In this document: positions 1 through 7,265 of the stretch, piece after piece
Position numbering within the stretch: the stretch's first letter is position 1
Layout: each line of letters starts with the position of its first letter
Virus record (IMG/VR): IMGVR_UViG_3300017751_000088
Span: 1-34,257 of that record
Reading direction: 5' to 3' (one strand)
Length of the DNA: 34,257 nt
Source of the DNA: a virus
Made by a program: the position numbers and the translations under genes
The notes under the pieces: model-generated
What the model was told of the DNA's origin: nothing
Seen by the model: only the letters and a program-made list of their open reading frames with translations
The model's database searches: none

Positions 1-2624
1 CCTACGCTTGTGCCGTCTTTGCGGAAGTTAAGTATTGTCCCGTCTGCGGTAAGACGGTTTAGTTCCATCACTGTGCCAGTTTTAGCCGCTTCAAACAAAC
101 CTGTGGTGTTAATAACAGCGCCCGTCACAGAACCTGTTGAACTCGATACTGCTAGAGAAGTACTACCCACCAACAGGTTGCCAACATTATCAATCCGCAT
201 GCGTTCTGTGCCGTTGGTTGCAAAAAGCATGTTAGTGTTTTCGAAATTCCAGAACTCTGCGTTTTCTGAACCGTCTATGCCTACAGTAAAACCATCGCCT
301 AGGGCAGCCCCAGTAGTGCTATTTGTGTACTGAGTTTGAACTCCAGTGCTGTCGCCTTTACCCAAAACAAGGCTGCGCGTAGGTGCAGTAACCCCAATAC
401 CCACGTTAGAAGACGACCCTTCTACAAACAAAGCGTGTGTGCTGTTATCTGACTCAACGCGGAAGTCTAGGTCAACAGAATCGTCATTTATAACAACTTC
501 AGTAGCGTTTGACTTAAAAAAACTATTAACTGCTCCATTTCGTATAGTATTAAAGTTTAGCAGCCCATCTTCAGTACCATCCGAAGCATCTAGGGCATAC
601 GCCTCGATTTCTGCATATTCTACATCTTGAGAATTATCATTCCTGCCCTGAAATATTATGTTGCCTAGCTCATCTACATCTGCTGGGCTACCCGAGTTTC
701 TATAAAGTCTTAAATTAGGCCCCGAACTAGCATCTGCATCTGTAGAGATAAGTGTGAGAGTATCAGAGTTATCTGTAGTAGTAGCTGTGATACCGCCCGT
801 GACTGCAAGAGTTCCAGGAGTCGTTAAATTACCAGAAAGTTTAGCAGATGTAATACTATCATCAACAGGAACATTAATATCTAACTGATTCATTGTCATA
901 CATTCTACGAGAGCACCCGTTGGAGGAGCTTCGCTAAAAGTTAATGTAGTCCCTGATATACTATATGTCGATTTATTTTGATATACACCGTTTACAAATA
1001 CTTGTGTATTATTCTCATTGACTGGGGCAGCTGATAAAGTTAGAGTAGTATCGCTACCATCACCAGTCATAGTGTTAGAAGTTAAGTTAGTTCCATTTAC
1101 TGCGGGCGATAAACGATAGATAATAATACTATTACCGTTTGCTGGAGCGGCAGAAAAAGTTAGTGTAGTAGTACCGCCAGAAGTAGCAATACTAAAAGCA
1201 TTTTGCTGCTGAAATACACCTTCTATAAATACTAGTAAATTGTCTTCTGAAGCCGCTGGCGTAGTTAGAGCGTAAGCTGTAGTGCTGCCATTTCCTGTAA
1301 AGTTATCTGCAGCGAAAGAAGCTGCACCGCCCCCTCCAATTTCTCCCCAAGCATCAGTATACCCTTCAAACTTGCCGAGAGTACTATTGTATCGGAACTG
1401 TCCAGCGGCTGCGGTAGGTCGTTGCGCTGTAGTACCTACAGGTATAACAGCTGCACCCGTATCAGCAGTCTTGCTTACTCTTAATCCTAGAGCAGTTGCT
1501 GTAGTAGCAGCAAAGTTTGCATCATCGCCTAAAGCTGCTGCAAGTTCGTTAAGAGTATTTAGAGTCCCCGGAGCTGAGTCACCTAGAGCAGCAATTGCCA
1601 CATCTACATAAGCGGTAGTAGCAACTTTAGTACTATTATTACCTGCAGACTGCGTTGCCGCTGTGGTGGCAGTATTGATTGTGCCACTTAAATCACCTGA
1701 GAAAGTAGTAGCTGCTGCTGCACCTGTAATAGTTACACCAGTAGCTGAAGTAGCAATCTTAGCTGCGTTGTCATGATAAAGAGTAGCGGCACCGTCTGCT
1801 ACAAAGGTAGCCATCGTTTCAGATGTGCCTTTAGTGATATCTACCTGATTATTTGTTGATATTTTTAGATTACCAGTACCAACGTCTTTAATGTAACTAT
1901 TGCTGGCATCATGGAAGATTTCTAAATCACCAGCATCGCCTGCGGTAAGTTTAGTATTATCTGGTAAATCTATAGTTGCGGCAGTATCTAATGTGATTGA
2001 GCGTCCTGATATTTCTACTTCTATTGCTGTTCCATTAGGAGGAGCAGTCGAAAAAGTAAGAGTAGTTCCGCTCACACTATAGTTTGATTTTGACTGATAT
2101 ACACCATCTATAAAAACACGGGTGTTATTCTCGTTGTCAGGATCTAAAGGCAGAGTATACGCAGTGGCAGTACCGTTGCCACTTAAGGTAGCTACAGATA
2201 CATTGCCCTCTCCGATTTTCTTTTTAAAAGCAATAACTTGTAAAAAGTCACCCGTTGTAGCTGCTTCTGCCAGTACCACGCTTACGGAATTATTAGCTGT
2301 ATAGTCTATACCGTTATCTAGTAGAACACCATTCAGAAAAACTTGAACTGCACCCGAAGTATAACCAAGCTGTACACTATTATCGTCACCCCCACTAAAG
2401 CTAGTTTGATTATTGGTTGCAGTAAACTGATACTCTACCATGATGGCATCGGCAGCTGCCGCAGCACTACCAAGCTGTACTACGGACTCCACACCACTGA
2501 CACTCTTTTTAATGTAAGCTTTGCCGTCTACGGTATTGATACCGATTTCGCCCAGATCTAAATCTGAGGTAGAGGGTACTCGACCAGCAACTGCTGATCG
2601 TTTTAATTTAATAGTTTGTGCCAT
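1..2624 (-). CDS. Large tail fibre protein (3' end outside the window)
   Basis: An open frame of more than 874 residues reads from an ATG at 2624 off the left edge, so the C-terminus is missing. The N-terminus begins MAQTIKLKRSAV, nearly the same as the next fibre gene (MAQTIKIKRSTS), which suggests a shared virion-attachment module. The body holds several degenerate beta-type repeats with the core VF(I/V)(D/N)GVYQ(S/N)KS, then a YVDVAIAALGD segment followed by an Ala/Leu-rich stretch, as in many marine phage fibres. Near the edge are NVGIGVTAPTRSLVLG and ELNRLTADGTILNFRKDGTSVG, typical of the region just before a fibre tip or C-terminal chaperone. An AGGAGG ribosome site precedes the ATG. 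The likely role is a receptor-binding side or terminal fibre. Family membership is from memory; the structural role is inferred from the repeats and position. Confidence 0.82.
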   Translation of the reverse strand, partial: MAQTIKLKRSAVAGRVPSTSDLDLGEIGINTVDGKAYIKKSVSGVESVVQLGSAAAAADAIMVEYQFTATNNQTSFSGGDDNSVQLGYTSGAVQVFLNGVLLDNGIDYTANNSVSVVLAEAATTGDFLQVIAFKKKIGEGNVSVATLSGNGTATAYTLPLDPDNENNTRVFIDGVYQSKSNYSVSGTTLTFSTAPPNGTAIEVEISGRSITLDTAATIDLPDNTKLTAGDAGDLEIFHDASNSYIKDVGTGNLKISTNNQVDITKGTSETMATFVADGAATLYHDNAAKIATSATGVTITGAAAATTFSGDLSGTINTATTAATQSAGNNSTKVATTAYVDVAIAALGDSAPGTLNTLNELAAALGDDANFAATTATALGLRVSKTADTGAAVIPVGTTAQRPTAAAGQFRYNSTLGKFEGYTDAWGEIGGGGAASFAADNFTGNGSTTAYALTTPAASEDNLLVFIEGVFQQQNAFSIATSGGTTTLTFSAAPANGNSIIIYRLSPAVNGTNLTSNTMTGDGSDTTLTLSAAPVNENNTQVFVNGVYQNKSTYSISGTTLTFSEAPPTGALVECMTMNQLDINVPVDDSITSAKLSGNLTTPGTLAVTGGITATTTDNSDTLTLISTDADASSGPNLRLYRNSGSPADVDELGNIIFQGRNDNSQDVEYAEIEAYALDASDGTEDGLLNFNTIRNGAVNSFFKSNATEVVINDDSVDLDFRVESDNSTHALFVEGSSSNVGIGVTAPTRSLVLGKGDSTGVQTQYTNSTTGAALGDGFTVGIDGSENAEFWNFENTNMLFATNGTERMRIDNVGNLLVGSTSLAVSSSTGSVTGAVINTTGLFEAAKTGTVMELNRLTADGTILNFRKDGTSV
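918..2136 (-). repeat. Degenerate internal repeats in the fibre gene
   Basis: Three copies of a roughly 100-base degenerate direct repeat lie at about 918-1019, 1137-1250 and 2036-2136. The first and third copies share a 41-base core (979-1019 and 2095-2135) with only scattered differences. Each copy encodes a beta-rich unit with a central VF(I/V)xGV(Y/F)Q motif ending in TLTFSxAPxxG. A fourth, more diverged unit (VQVFLNGVLLDNG) lies near 2310-2450. They look like duplicated shaft domains. Confidence 0.6.
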
Positions 2625-2640
2625 CTGGCCCTCCTAGAGT

Positions 2641-2654
2641 TGCGTATATACGCA
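2641..2654. other. 14-base perfect palindrome between two fibre genes
   Basis: TGCGTATATACGCA is its own reverse complement and fills much of the 42-base gap between two fibre genes. As minus-strand RNA it would form a short hairpin just 5' of the AGGAGG ribosome site of the downstream fibre gene. No U-tract follows, so it is not a classical terminator. It could be an RNA-stability or translation-control element, or a protein binding site. Confidence 0.45.
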
Positions 2655-2666
2655 GAGAGAGTTTAT

Positions 2667-4298
2667 TTAGAAAGTTCCGCCGTCCAGTGAGTTACCCCAA
2701 GAAGCAACACCCGAAGTATTCATACTTAATAAGTAGTCTGAAGTAGCTACATTGCCACTAGGTTTAACTAGTCTGGTGTATCCGCCATCTGATGCTTGAC
2801 CAATAAGTATATCACCTATTGCTGTAGTAGATATGTCTTTAATTCTAATAGTGTCTGAAGAAATCTCTGTAGTTATATTATCAGGATTTGCATTTATAGT
2901 ATTTCCTGACTTAGTTAATCCATCACCTGCGGTGATTTGTCCTGCGCCGGAAAATTGAGATACGGTAAGGTTGGTACTGCCTAAAGTAGGGGAACCATTA
3001 TGTGTAAATACAAAACCATTATTTGCAAGAGTACTACCTTCTTCTACAAAAGTAAATGTACCCCCGGTTATTTCTATATTAGTATCAGCATCTGTCGCTC
3101 TAGTAATTACAAAAGCAGTAGCTCCGTCTCCTGTGGTTGTAACGGTGTAGATACCATTTTGAGTAGCAGTTGTTTGATCTTTTACAAGTATTCTATTGCC
3201 TGTGGAAAGAGTCACACCATCTATTACTATAGCAGCATTTGAACCTGCGGTTATAGTACCATTACCATTATTGTAGGTGCCTGCTAAATTAGCAGTAGTT
3301 GCTACTCTAACCGATGCTTTAACGTCTAGAGATTGGCTAATAGCATCTACATATTCTTTAGTTGCTAAAGAATCAGTCGTGAAACCAGATCTATCTTTGT
3401 AGCCAGAAGGAACTTTAACTGTCCCAGTACCATTAGGAGCTAGAGTAATATCACCATTGGCATTAGTTGAAGAAATAGTATTGGTATCTACCCGTATATT
3501 ATCTACATCTAATTGAGTGATTCCTGCGAGAGCAGTAGTCGTAGAGCCCAGTGTAAGAGTACTAGATCCTAGTGTAATATTTGCCGCATTTACAGTAACA
3601 GTGTTATTTGTAATTGCAGTGCTAATACCTGCTCCTCCTGCAAATGCGAGAGTATCAGTAACCAAAGATACTGTATCTGTTCCGGAAGTGCCGGAAATAC
3701 CTAAAGTAGTAGAGATAGACTGGAAAGATACTGCCCCACTACCATTCGTAATTAGAGCTTGCCCTGAAGTACCATCAGTAAGGGGTAGTGCGTACCCAGT
3801 ACTTGCAACGTTCCCAAAATGCAGCGCCTTGTTGAAAATAATCTTTTCAGCAGAGTTAGTAGTTACTAACGTAATGTAGTTATTAGTGCCTTCTGTAAAC
3901 GTAATAGAAGTAGCAGAGTTGTCTACAATCTTAAACTCAGTCGCCTGACTAGAAGTATCTATAGTACCTGCATCAATATCTAAGTTACCAGAAGCTACTA
4001 GATCGATGTCTCCAGAGCCAGAAGTAATACTGTTAGCCCCTATAGTAAGATTAGCAGTTTTTAGCTGATCTACTTTACTATTAGAGTCTACAATAATAGA
4101 ACTACTGGCTGTAAGGGTACCCGCAGTATGATCCAACATATCTGTGTATAACTTACCACCAATAGCGATTACTGCACTGTCTGCAGGAGCACCAATCCAT
4201 AACTTGTCACTGCTATCCGAATATGCTAGCTCGCCTTGGGCAAGAGAACTCGGTGCAGAAGTACTGGTACTGCGTTTGATTTTAATTGTTTGAGCCAT
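2667..4298 (-). CDS. Tail fibre / tail-associated structural protein
   Basis: 543 residues. The N-terminal 40 residues (MAQTIKIKRSTS, then GELAYSDSSDKLWIG) are the attachment-type module common in marine phage fibre proteins and match the start of the larger fibre gene downstream. The middle is a low-complexity Thr/Ser/Asn-rich beta region (ITLGSSTLTLGSTT). A second domain, from the ATKEYVDAISQ segment to about residue 450, contains DGVTLSTGNRILVKDQT and QNGIYTVT, a module seen repeatedly in phage tail proteins. The C-terminus is SLDGGTF, resembling the TLDAGAF end of the neighbouring 134-residue protein. An ATG with a GGAG ribosome site about 8 bases upstream fixes the start. The role is inferred: a component of the fibre or tail-tip complex. 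Confidence 0.75.
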   Translation of the reverse strand: MAQTIKIKRSTSTSAPSSLAQGELAYSDSSDKLWIGAPADSAVIAIGGKLYTDMLDHTAGTLTASSSIIVDSNSKVDQLKTANLTIGANSITSGSGDIDLVASGNLDIDAGTIDTSSQATEFKIVDNSATSITFTEGTNNYITLVTTNSAEKIIFNKALHFGNVASTGYALPLTDGTSGQALITNGSGAVSFQSISTTLGISGTSGTDTVSLVTDTLAFAGGAGISTAITNNTVTVNAANITLGSSTLTLGSTTTALAGITQLDVDNIRVDTNTISSTNANGDITLAPNGTGTVKVPSGYKDRSGFTTDSLATKEYVDAISQSLDVKASVRVATTANLAGTYNNGNGTITAGSNAAIVIDGVTLSTGNRILVKDQTTATQNGIYTVTTTGDGATAFVITRATDADTNIEITGGTFTFVEEGSTLANNGFVFTHNGSPTLGSTNLTVSQFSGAGQITAGDGLTKSGNTINANPDNITTEISSDTIRIKDISTTAIGDILIGQASDGGYTRLVKPSGNVATSDYLLSMNTSGVASWGNSLDGGTF

Positions 4299-4317
4299 TT
4301 AGAACTCCAAAATAGCC

Positions 4318-4722
4318 TTAGAAGGCTCCTGCGTCTAGCGTATCAGAGTCGGGAGACTCGTTACCTACAATTATAGGAACCCAAGCAAAGACTCCTGAGC
4401 TAGTTTCGCGATAAACTTTTAACTGATTGTCATCAGTATCGTACCAAGTATCCCCTTCTTCTACTGTAGCACCTGTGGGAGCACTAGTACTTCTGAAATC
4501 TTGATCTGCTAATTGCTTTAAAGCATCTTCTACATTTGTTGCTGTTATAGTATTATATGGGGTGAAAGCAACGTTTTGTGCATCTGTATTGTTGATAGGA
4601 AGAGCTATATTATTAACTGTAACACTTACATCGTCTGTAGTTAAGTCTATAGCTATATTATTTGTTGAAGTAACAGTTAAGTCAGTTACTTGCTCTGTAA
4701 TTAGTATTGTATCTACGGCCAT
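4318..4722 (-). CDS. Small fibre-associated structural protein
   Basis: 134 residues, mostly short beta-prone Thr/Val/Asn stretches followed by the motif APTGATVEEGDTWYDTDDNQL and then KVYRETSSGVFAWV. Such segments with GDxWYDTxxxxLxVY are common in marine phage structural proteins and probably form a small beta domain. The C-terminus TLDAGAF resembles SLDGGTF of the next gene, perhaps a shared interaction tail. It lies two bases after the stop of the upstream gene and is the second gene of the unit driven by the promoter at 5086-5114. No enzymatic motif is visible. Function inferred from position only. Confidence 0.6.
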   Translation of the reverse strand: MAVDTILITEQVTDLTVTSTNNIAIDLTTDDVSVTVNNIALPINNTDAQNVAFTPYNTITATNVEDALKQLADQDFRSTSAPTGATVEEGDTWYDTDDNQLKVYRETSSGVFAWVPIIVGNESPDSDTLDAGAF

Positions 4723-4724
4723 TG

Positions 4725-5066
4725 TTATCTCGTTACTTCTTGATTTATGGTTACCTTACCCTCAAGTAGTCTTTTAACTATAGCGTCACTACCTGTGTGA
4801 ATCTCTAAATCATAAAAATAGAGTCCAGCTGACATAGCACTAGAGGTGCTTGCGGGGAGCTCCATTTTAAGAACACCATTAGAAGCTGGGTTAAGCACAG
4901 TACAAGTAAAAGTACCTGAAACACTGGCGGCTGTTTTAGTCGAGCGCATCTGTGCCCTGGCTGAGTAGCCGGTTAGATTTTTGGCGACACCGGACTCTTT
5001 GACAGTTAAGTCAATAGCAAAAGTCGATCCCTGATCAATAACTAGGTCGTAATTAGCTGCGCTCAT
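4725..5066 (-). CDS. Fibre-module structural protein, BppU-like Ig fold suspected
   Basis: 113 residues with the pattern YDLVIDQGSTFAIDLTV, then NLTGYSARAQMRS, and later GLYFYDLEIHTG. This layout (charged strand, LTGYxxxxQxR, glycine-led strands) is typical of a small Ig-like module found in phage baseplate and fibre-attachment proteins, including the N-terminal part of BppU-type proteins. It is the first gene after the promoter at 5086-5114. A GGAG ribosome site sits about 8 bases before the ATG. It overlaps nothing, and the next gene starts 2 bases after its stop. It probably links fibres to the tail; assignment is from motif recall and context. Confidence 0.6.
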   Translation of the reverse strand: MSAANYDLVIDQGSTFAIDLTVKESGVAKNLTGYSARAQMRSTKTAASVSGTFTCTVLNPASNGVLKMELPASTSSAMSAGLYFYDLEIHTGSDAIVKRLLEGKVTINQEVTR

Positions 5067-5085
5067 TTAAATTCTCCATGATCAA

Positions 5086-5114
5086 ATTATAACAAAGGGG
5101 ACTTGCGTAGTCAA
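5086..5114 (-). promoter_or_regulatory. Sigma70-type promoter before the fibre block
   Basis: On the minus strand TTGACT (5114-5109) is separated by exactly 17 bases from TATAAT (5091-5086). It is preceded by the A-rich tract AAAAAATAATTC. The arrangement is the same as at 20032-20060, 27899-27927 and 32624-32652. It would transcribe the three small structural genes and the large fibre gene. Confidence 0.85.
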
Positions 5115-5127
5115 GAATTATTTTTTC

Positions 5128-5673
5128 TTACCTCCATCTGGGGCCTTCCATCCATCCAACTAAAGAATTTCTAGTACCTTCCGTAATTTCTGTTACTCGG
5201 TGAACATTATAACTAGGGAATACTAATATGGAGCCCTGTGTCTTAAATTTCGTAGGGTTCTCTATGCTTTCAAATTCGAAATCCCCGCCTTGATAAGTAT
5301 TAGGGTCAGAAAGCTGTATTGATATTGATAATTTTCTATCATACATACTGTCCGCATTCCAGTTGACATCGTAGTGCCAGTGATAGTACGACCCTTTAGA
5401 GTACTCTCCAAACTGTACGGGAGGTAAATAATCGACATTGAACCCGAAAGCTAGTCTATTAGCTCTATTCGCATAATCTTTTAAAATAGCTACGACTTCC
5501 GGAGTTTGTACCCAGCCTATTTTAGTGTCTCTAACTGTCCGGTCTGGATGAAAATCCCCAGATGAGAATATAGTAGCATCGGTTAAAGAAACTTCATTAT
5601 AACAACTATTTTTTATCTCGTCACATCTTTGAGGAGTTAACGCCCCCTCCCATAACTGCCAATTGTCTCTCAT
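5128..5673 (-). CDS. Fe(II)/2-oxoglutarate dioxygenase, prolyl 4-hydroxylase type
   Basis: 181 residues from the ATG at 5673; a TTG two codons upstream (5679) is less likely because an AGGGG ribosome site sits 10 bases before the ATG. The metal-binding triad is visible: H100-Y-D102 (WHYDVNW) and distal H158 (SYNVHRV), with R168 placed to bind the 2-oxoglutarate carboxylate (EGTRNSLVGW). The QGGDFEF strand and the GSILVFP turn before the distal His are hallmarks of the PKHD/P4H branch. Known relatives hydroxylate prolyl or other side chains using O2, Fe(II) and 2-oxoglutarate. The ATG overlaps the upstream stop (TAATG). It lies in a cassette directly behind the collagen-like tail-tip protein, a plausible substrate; that link is inference. 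Confidence 0.9.
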   Translation of the reverse strand: MRDNWQLWEGALTPQRCDEIKNSCYNEVSLTDATIFSSGDFHPDRTVRDTKIGWVQTPEVVAILKDYANRANRLAFGFNVDYLPPVQFGEYSKGSYYHWHYDVNWNADSMYDRKLSISIQLSDPNTYQGGDFEFESIENPTKFKTQGSILVFPSYNVHRVTEITEGTRNSLVGWMEGPRWR

Positions 5674-5984
5674 TACCAAGTAACCCCTGTAGTTACTCCA
5701 TTTCTATTTTGCTCTTGTGCTCTGCTAATAATCACAGATTCTAGAGCTGTTACTTCTTCAGAGCCAAGTATTGCTTTTACCCAGTCTATAACATTTTGTT
5801 CAGTTACGGAAGAGTAAGTAATAAAAGATGTTAAGTCACTAATATCTAAGTTTACTAGCCCTCTTATTATACAAGTTTTTGATCCATCGCTATGGGTTAA
5901 ACGATACTCTGCTGCATATATTACACCACTAGATTCTTCGTAGTTATCGTATGATAGTAAATTATCTATTGTCCATGTTGCCAT
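5673..5984 (-). CDS. Small conserved phage protein (DUF7936-type)
   Basis: 103 residues from the ATG at 5984, chosen because AGGAG stands just upstream; a longer frame to 6083 would run into the preceding gene. It begins MATWTIDNLLSYDNYEE and contains GVIYAAEYRLTHSDGSK and a later EQNVIDWVKAILG helix ending with TGVTW. I associate this MATWTI... layout with a small phage family of unknown function often found near tail genes, recently labelled DUF7936. No catalytic residues are evident. It sits between the two dioxygenase genes, one base after the first ends and coupled to the second by TAATG, so it may be an accessory or substrate-related protein. The role is unknown. Confidence 0.65.
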   Translation of the reverse strand: MATWTIDNLLSYDNYEESSGVIYAAEYRLTHSDGSKTCIIRGLVNLDISDLTSFITYSSVTEQNVIDWVKAILGSEEVTALESVIISRAQEQNRNGVTTGVTW

Positions 5985-5985
5985 A

Positions 5986-6552
5986 TTATTCTCCTGTTGT
6001 ATTAAAAAAGAAAGTTTGAAATAACCTTCCTGTTTCTTTAGTTGTTCCAAATCCTGCGATAGTGCTACGATGGTACATATCACCTTTGTATAGCACTAGT
6101 CTATTATAAATATTACTCGAAGATAATATAGGCTCCCATTTATCCAAGTCTCTAGCATCGTCACTATCATTATAGTCTATGCTATCTGTTGAGTGGTACT
6201 TGTAATTAAGAGTTTCTTTATGTCTATAAACCGAAGTTCCACTATTCAAAAGAGGGTCAGGAGTAAGATATAATACTCCTGCCCATTCAGTATCATCGTG
6301 ATGAACCCAAGTCTCTGAATCCTCCAAAGTAATCTGGTAGGAAGTATTATACTCGGAAGGCCAGTATGTAATTTTTTTATGAAGTAGTTCTTCAAAAAAA
6401 GATTGTAGATACCCTAGTTGGTTTGTCTCTTCTGGCTTTGTACGCAATCCTGGGTAATTACCTTGTACATTAAAATCTAGTCCTAAAGCGTATTCTCTTA
6501 CTTGATCCACATTATTGTAGAAATCATCAAATATCAAAAAATTGTTATTCAC
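5986..6552 (-). CDS. Fe(II)/2-oxoglutarate oxygenase-like protein (DUF6445-type)
   Basis: 188 residues starting with GTG at 6552, two bases after the upstream stop. It shows the layout of the DUF6445 branch of the double-stranded beta-helix oxygenases: an N-terminal FDDFYNNVDQVREYAL segment, PGLRTKP, then W-V-H84-H-D86 followed by EWAGVLYLTP. Distal H161 (KGDMYHRS) and R176 (KETGRLFQTFF) follow. H84/D86/H161 would bind Fe(II) and R176 2-oxoglutarate. The substrate of this family is not established. The protein is clearly different from the second oxygenase two genes downstream, so this is not a simple duplication. The position after the tail-tip gene suggests modification of virion protein, but DNA or host metabolite substrates cannot be excluded. 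Confidence 0.8.
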   Translation of the reverse strand: MNNNFLIFDDFYNNVDQVREYALGLDFNVQGNYPGLRTKPEETNQLGYLQSFFEELLHKKITYWPSEYNTSYQITLEDSETWVHHDDTEWAGVLYLTPDPLLNSGTSVYRHKETLNYKYHSTDSIDYNDSDDARDLDKWEPILSSSNIYNRLVLYKGDMYHRSTIAGFGTTKETGRLFQTFFFNTTGE

Positions 6553-6554
6553 TG

Positions 6555-7265
6555 TTAGAACTCTCTATTCCACGTTAACCCAGACCTTGCGACTGTAACA
6601 TCCGGTGTCTGCCACTTAGCGTCGGATATAGGAGACTCAGCTGTGGAGTATGAAAACTCCCATCCCTTATCATTGATATAAGTAGCCCAGTTTTCTTTTG
6701 TAGTCTCCATCTCGTGCATTATCCCTATTCCTGGAGTATCTGAGGTTTGTTTAAAAGTTGCATTTATGTCATTATACACTTTTTTCATTCCTATAGCAGA
6801 GTCTATTATGTTTGCTTTAGGCTTTACTACTTCTTGCTCTCTATAAAACTGAGAAAACTGGACTAATCCCATAAAGTACTTTAGCTTATGTTGCCCTCTG
6901 AAGTCTGAATGAATATGAAGCCAGGGCTTAACTGAGCTTATAACTCCATCATCGTCAGCTACTCTTTTAGACTGTACGTATCCAGTAGAAACTCCATCAA
7001 CTTTATAAACAGATGCTGTATTATGCTCTGTTCCTGGGTCTAAGGTAGACCTTAACATAAGGGCGGTATTTATAGCAAATTTATCAAAATATTGAGAGTT
7101 TGTTAAATTATATGCCGCACTATTAGGGCTAGCTGTGGTATCATCCCAACAACTTATAACAAAGTCTTTATCTTCAAGGCTGGCCTTTTCCAAGGTATAA
7201 GTAACACCTCCCGTCACCAGTGTATATGTATACATATGTACGTTTTCTGGTATAGGTAGTAACAT
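6555..7265 (-). CDS. Unknown protein with possible GNAT-like acetyltransferase core
   Basis: 236 residues. The start at 7265 follows the TAA of the tail-tip gene directly, and its AGGAGG ribosome site lies inside the last codons of that gene (LKGGY). Residues around 115-140 read LHIHSDFRGQHKLKYFMGL, which resembles GNAT motif A (basic-residue-rich R-G-x-x-x turn after a beta strand, then a helix). The preceding strand GYVQSKRVADDDG would fit GNAT strand 4. The C-terminal third (NWATYINDKGWEFSYS) does not help. I cannot assign the family with certainty; it could also be a structural protein. Its cassette position with two oxygenases makes a protein-modifying role attractive but unproven. Confidence 0.45.
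   Translation of the reverse strand: MLLPIPENVHMYTYTLVTGGVTYTLEKASLEDKDFVISCWDDTTASPNSAAYNLTNSQYFDKFAINTALMLRSTLDPGTEHNTASVYKVDGVSTGYVQSKRVADDDGVISSVKPWLHIHSDFRGQHKLKYFMGLVQFSQFYREQEVVKPKANIIDSAIGMKKVYNDINATFKQTSDTPGIGIMHEMETTKENWATYINDKGWEFSYSTAESPISDAKWQTPDVTVARSGLTWNREF

Noticed and set aside
10-2561. Plus-strand open frames of 60-109 residues over the left fibre gene
   Set aside because: They lie antisense to a single long fibre frame with good start and ribosome site and have no recognisable protein features.
5985-6083. Longer N-terminus for the 103-residue protein (start at 6083)
   Set aside because: It would overlap the upstream oxygenase gene by about 100 bases; AGGAG and MATWTI mark the start at 5984.
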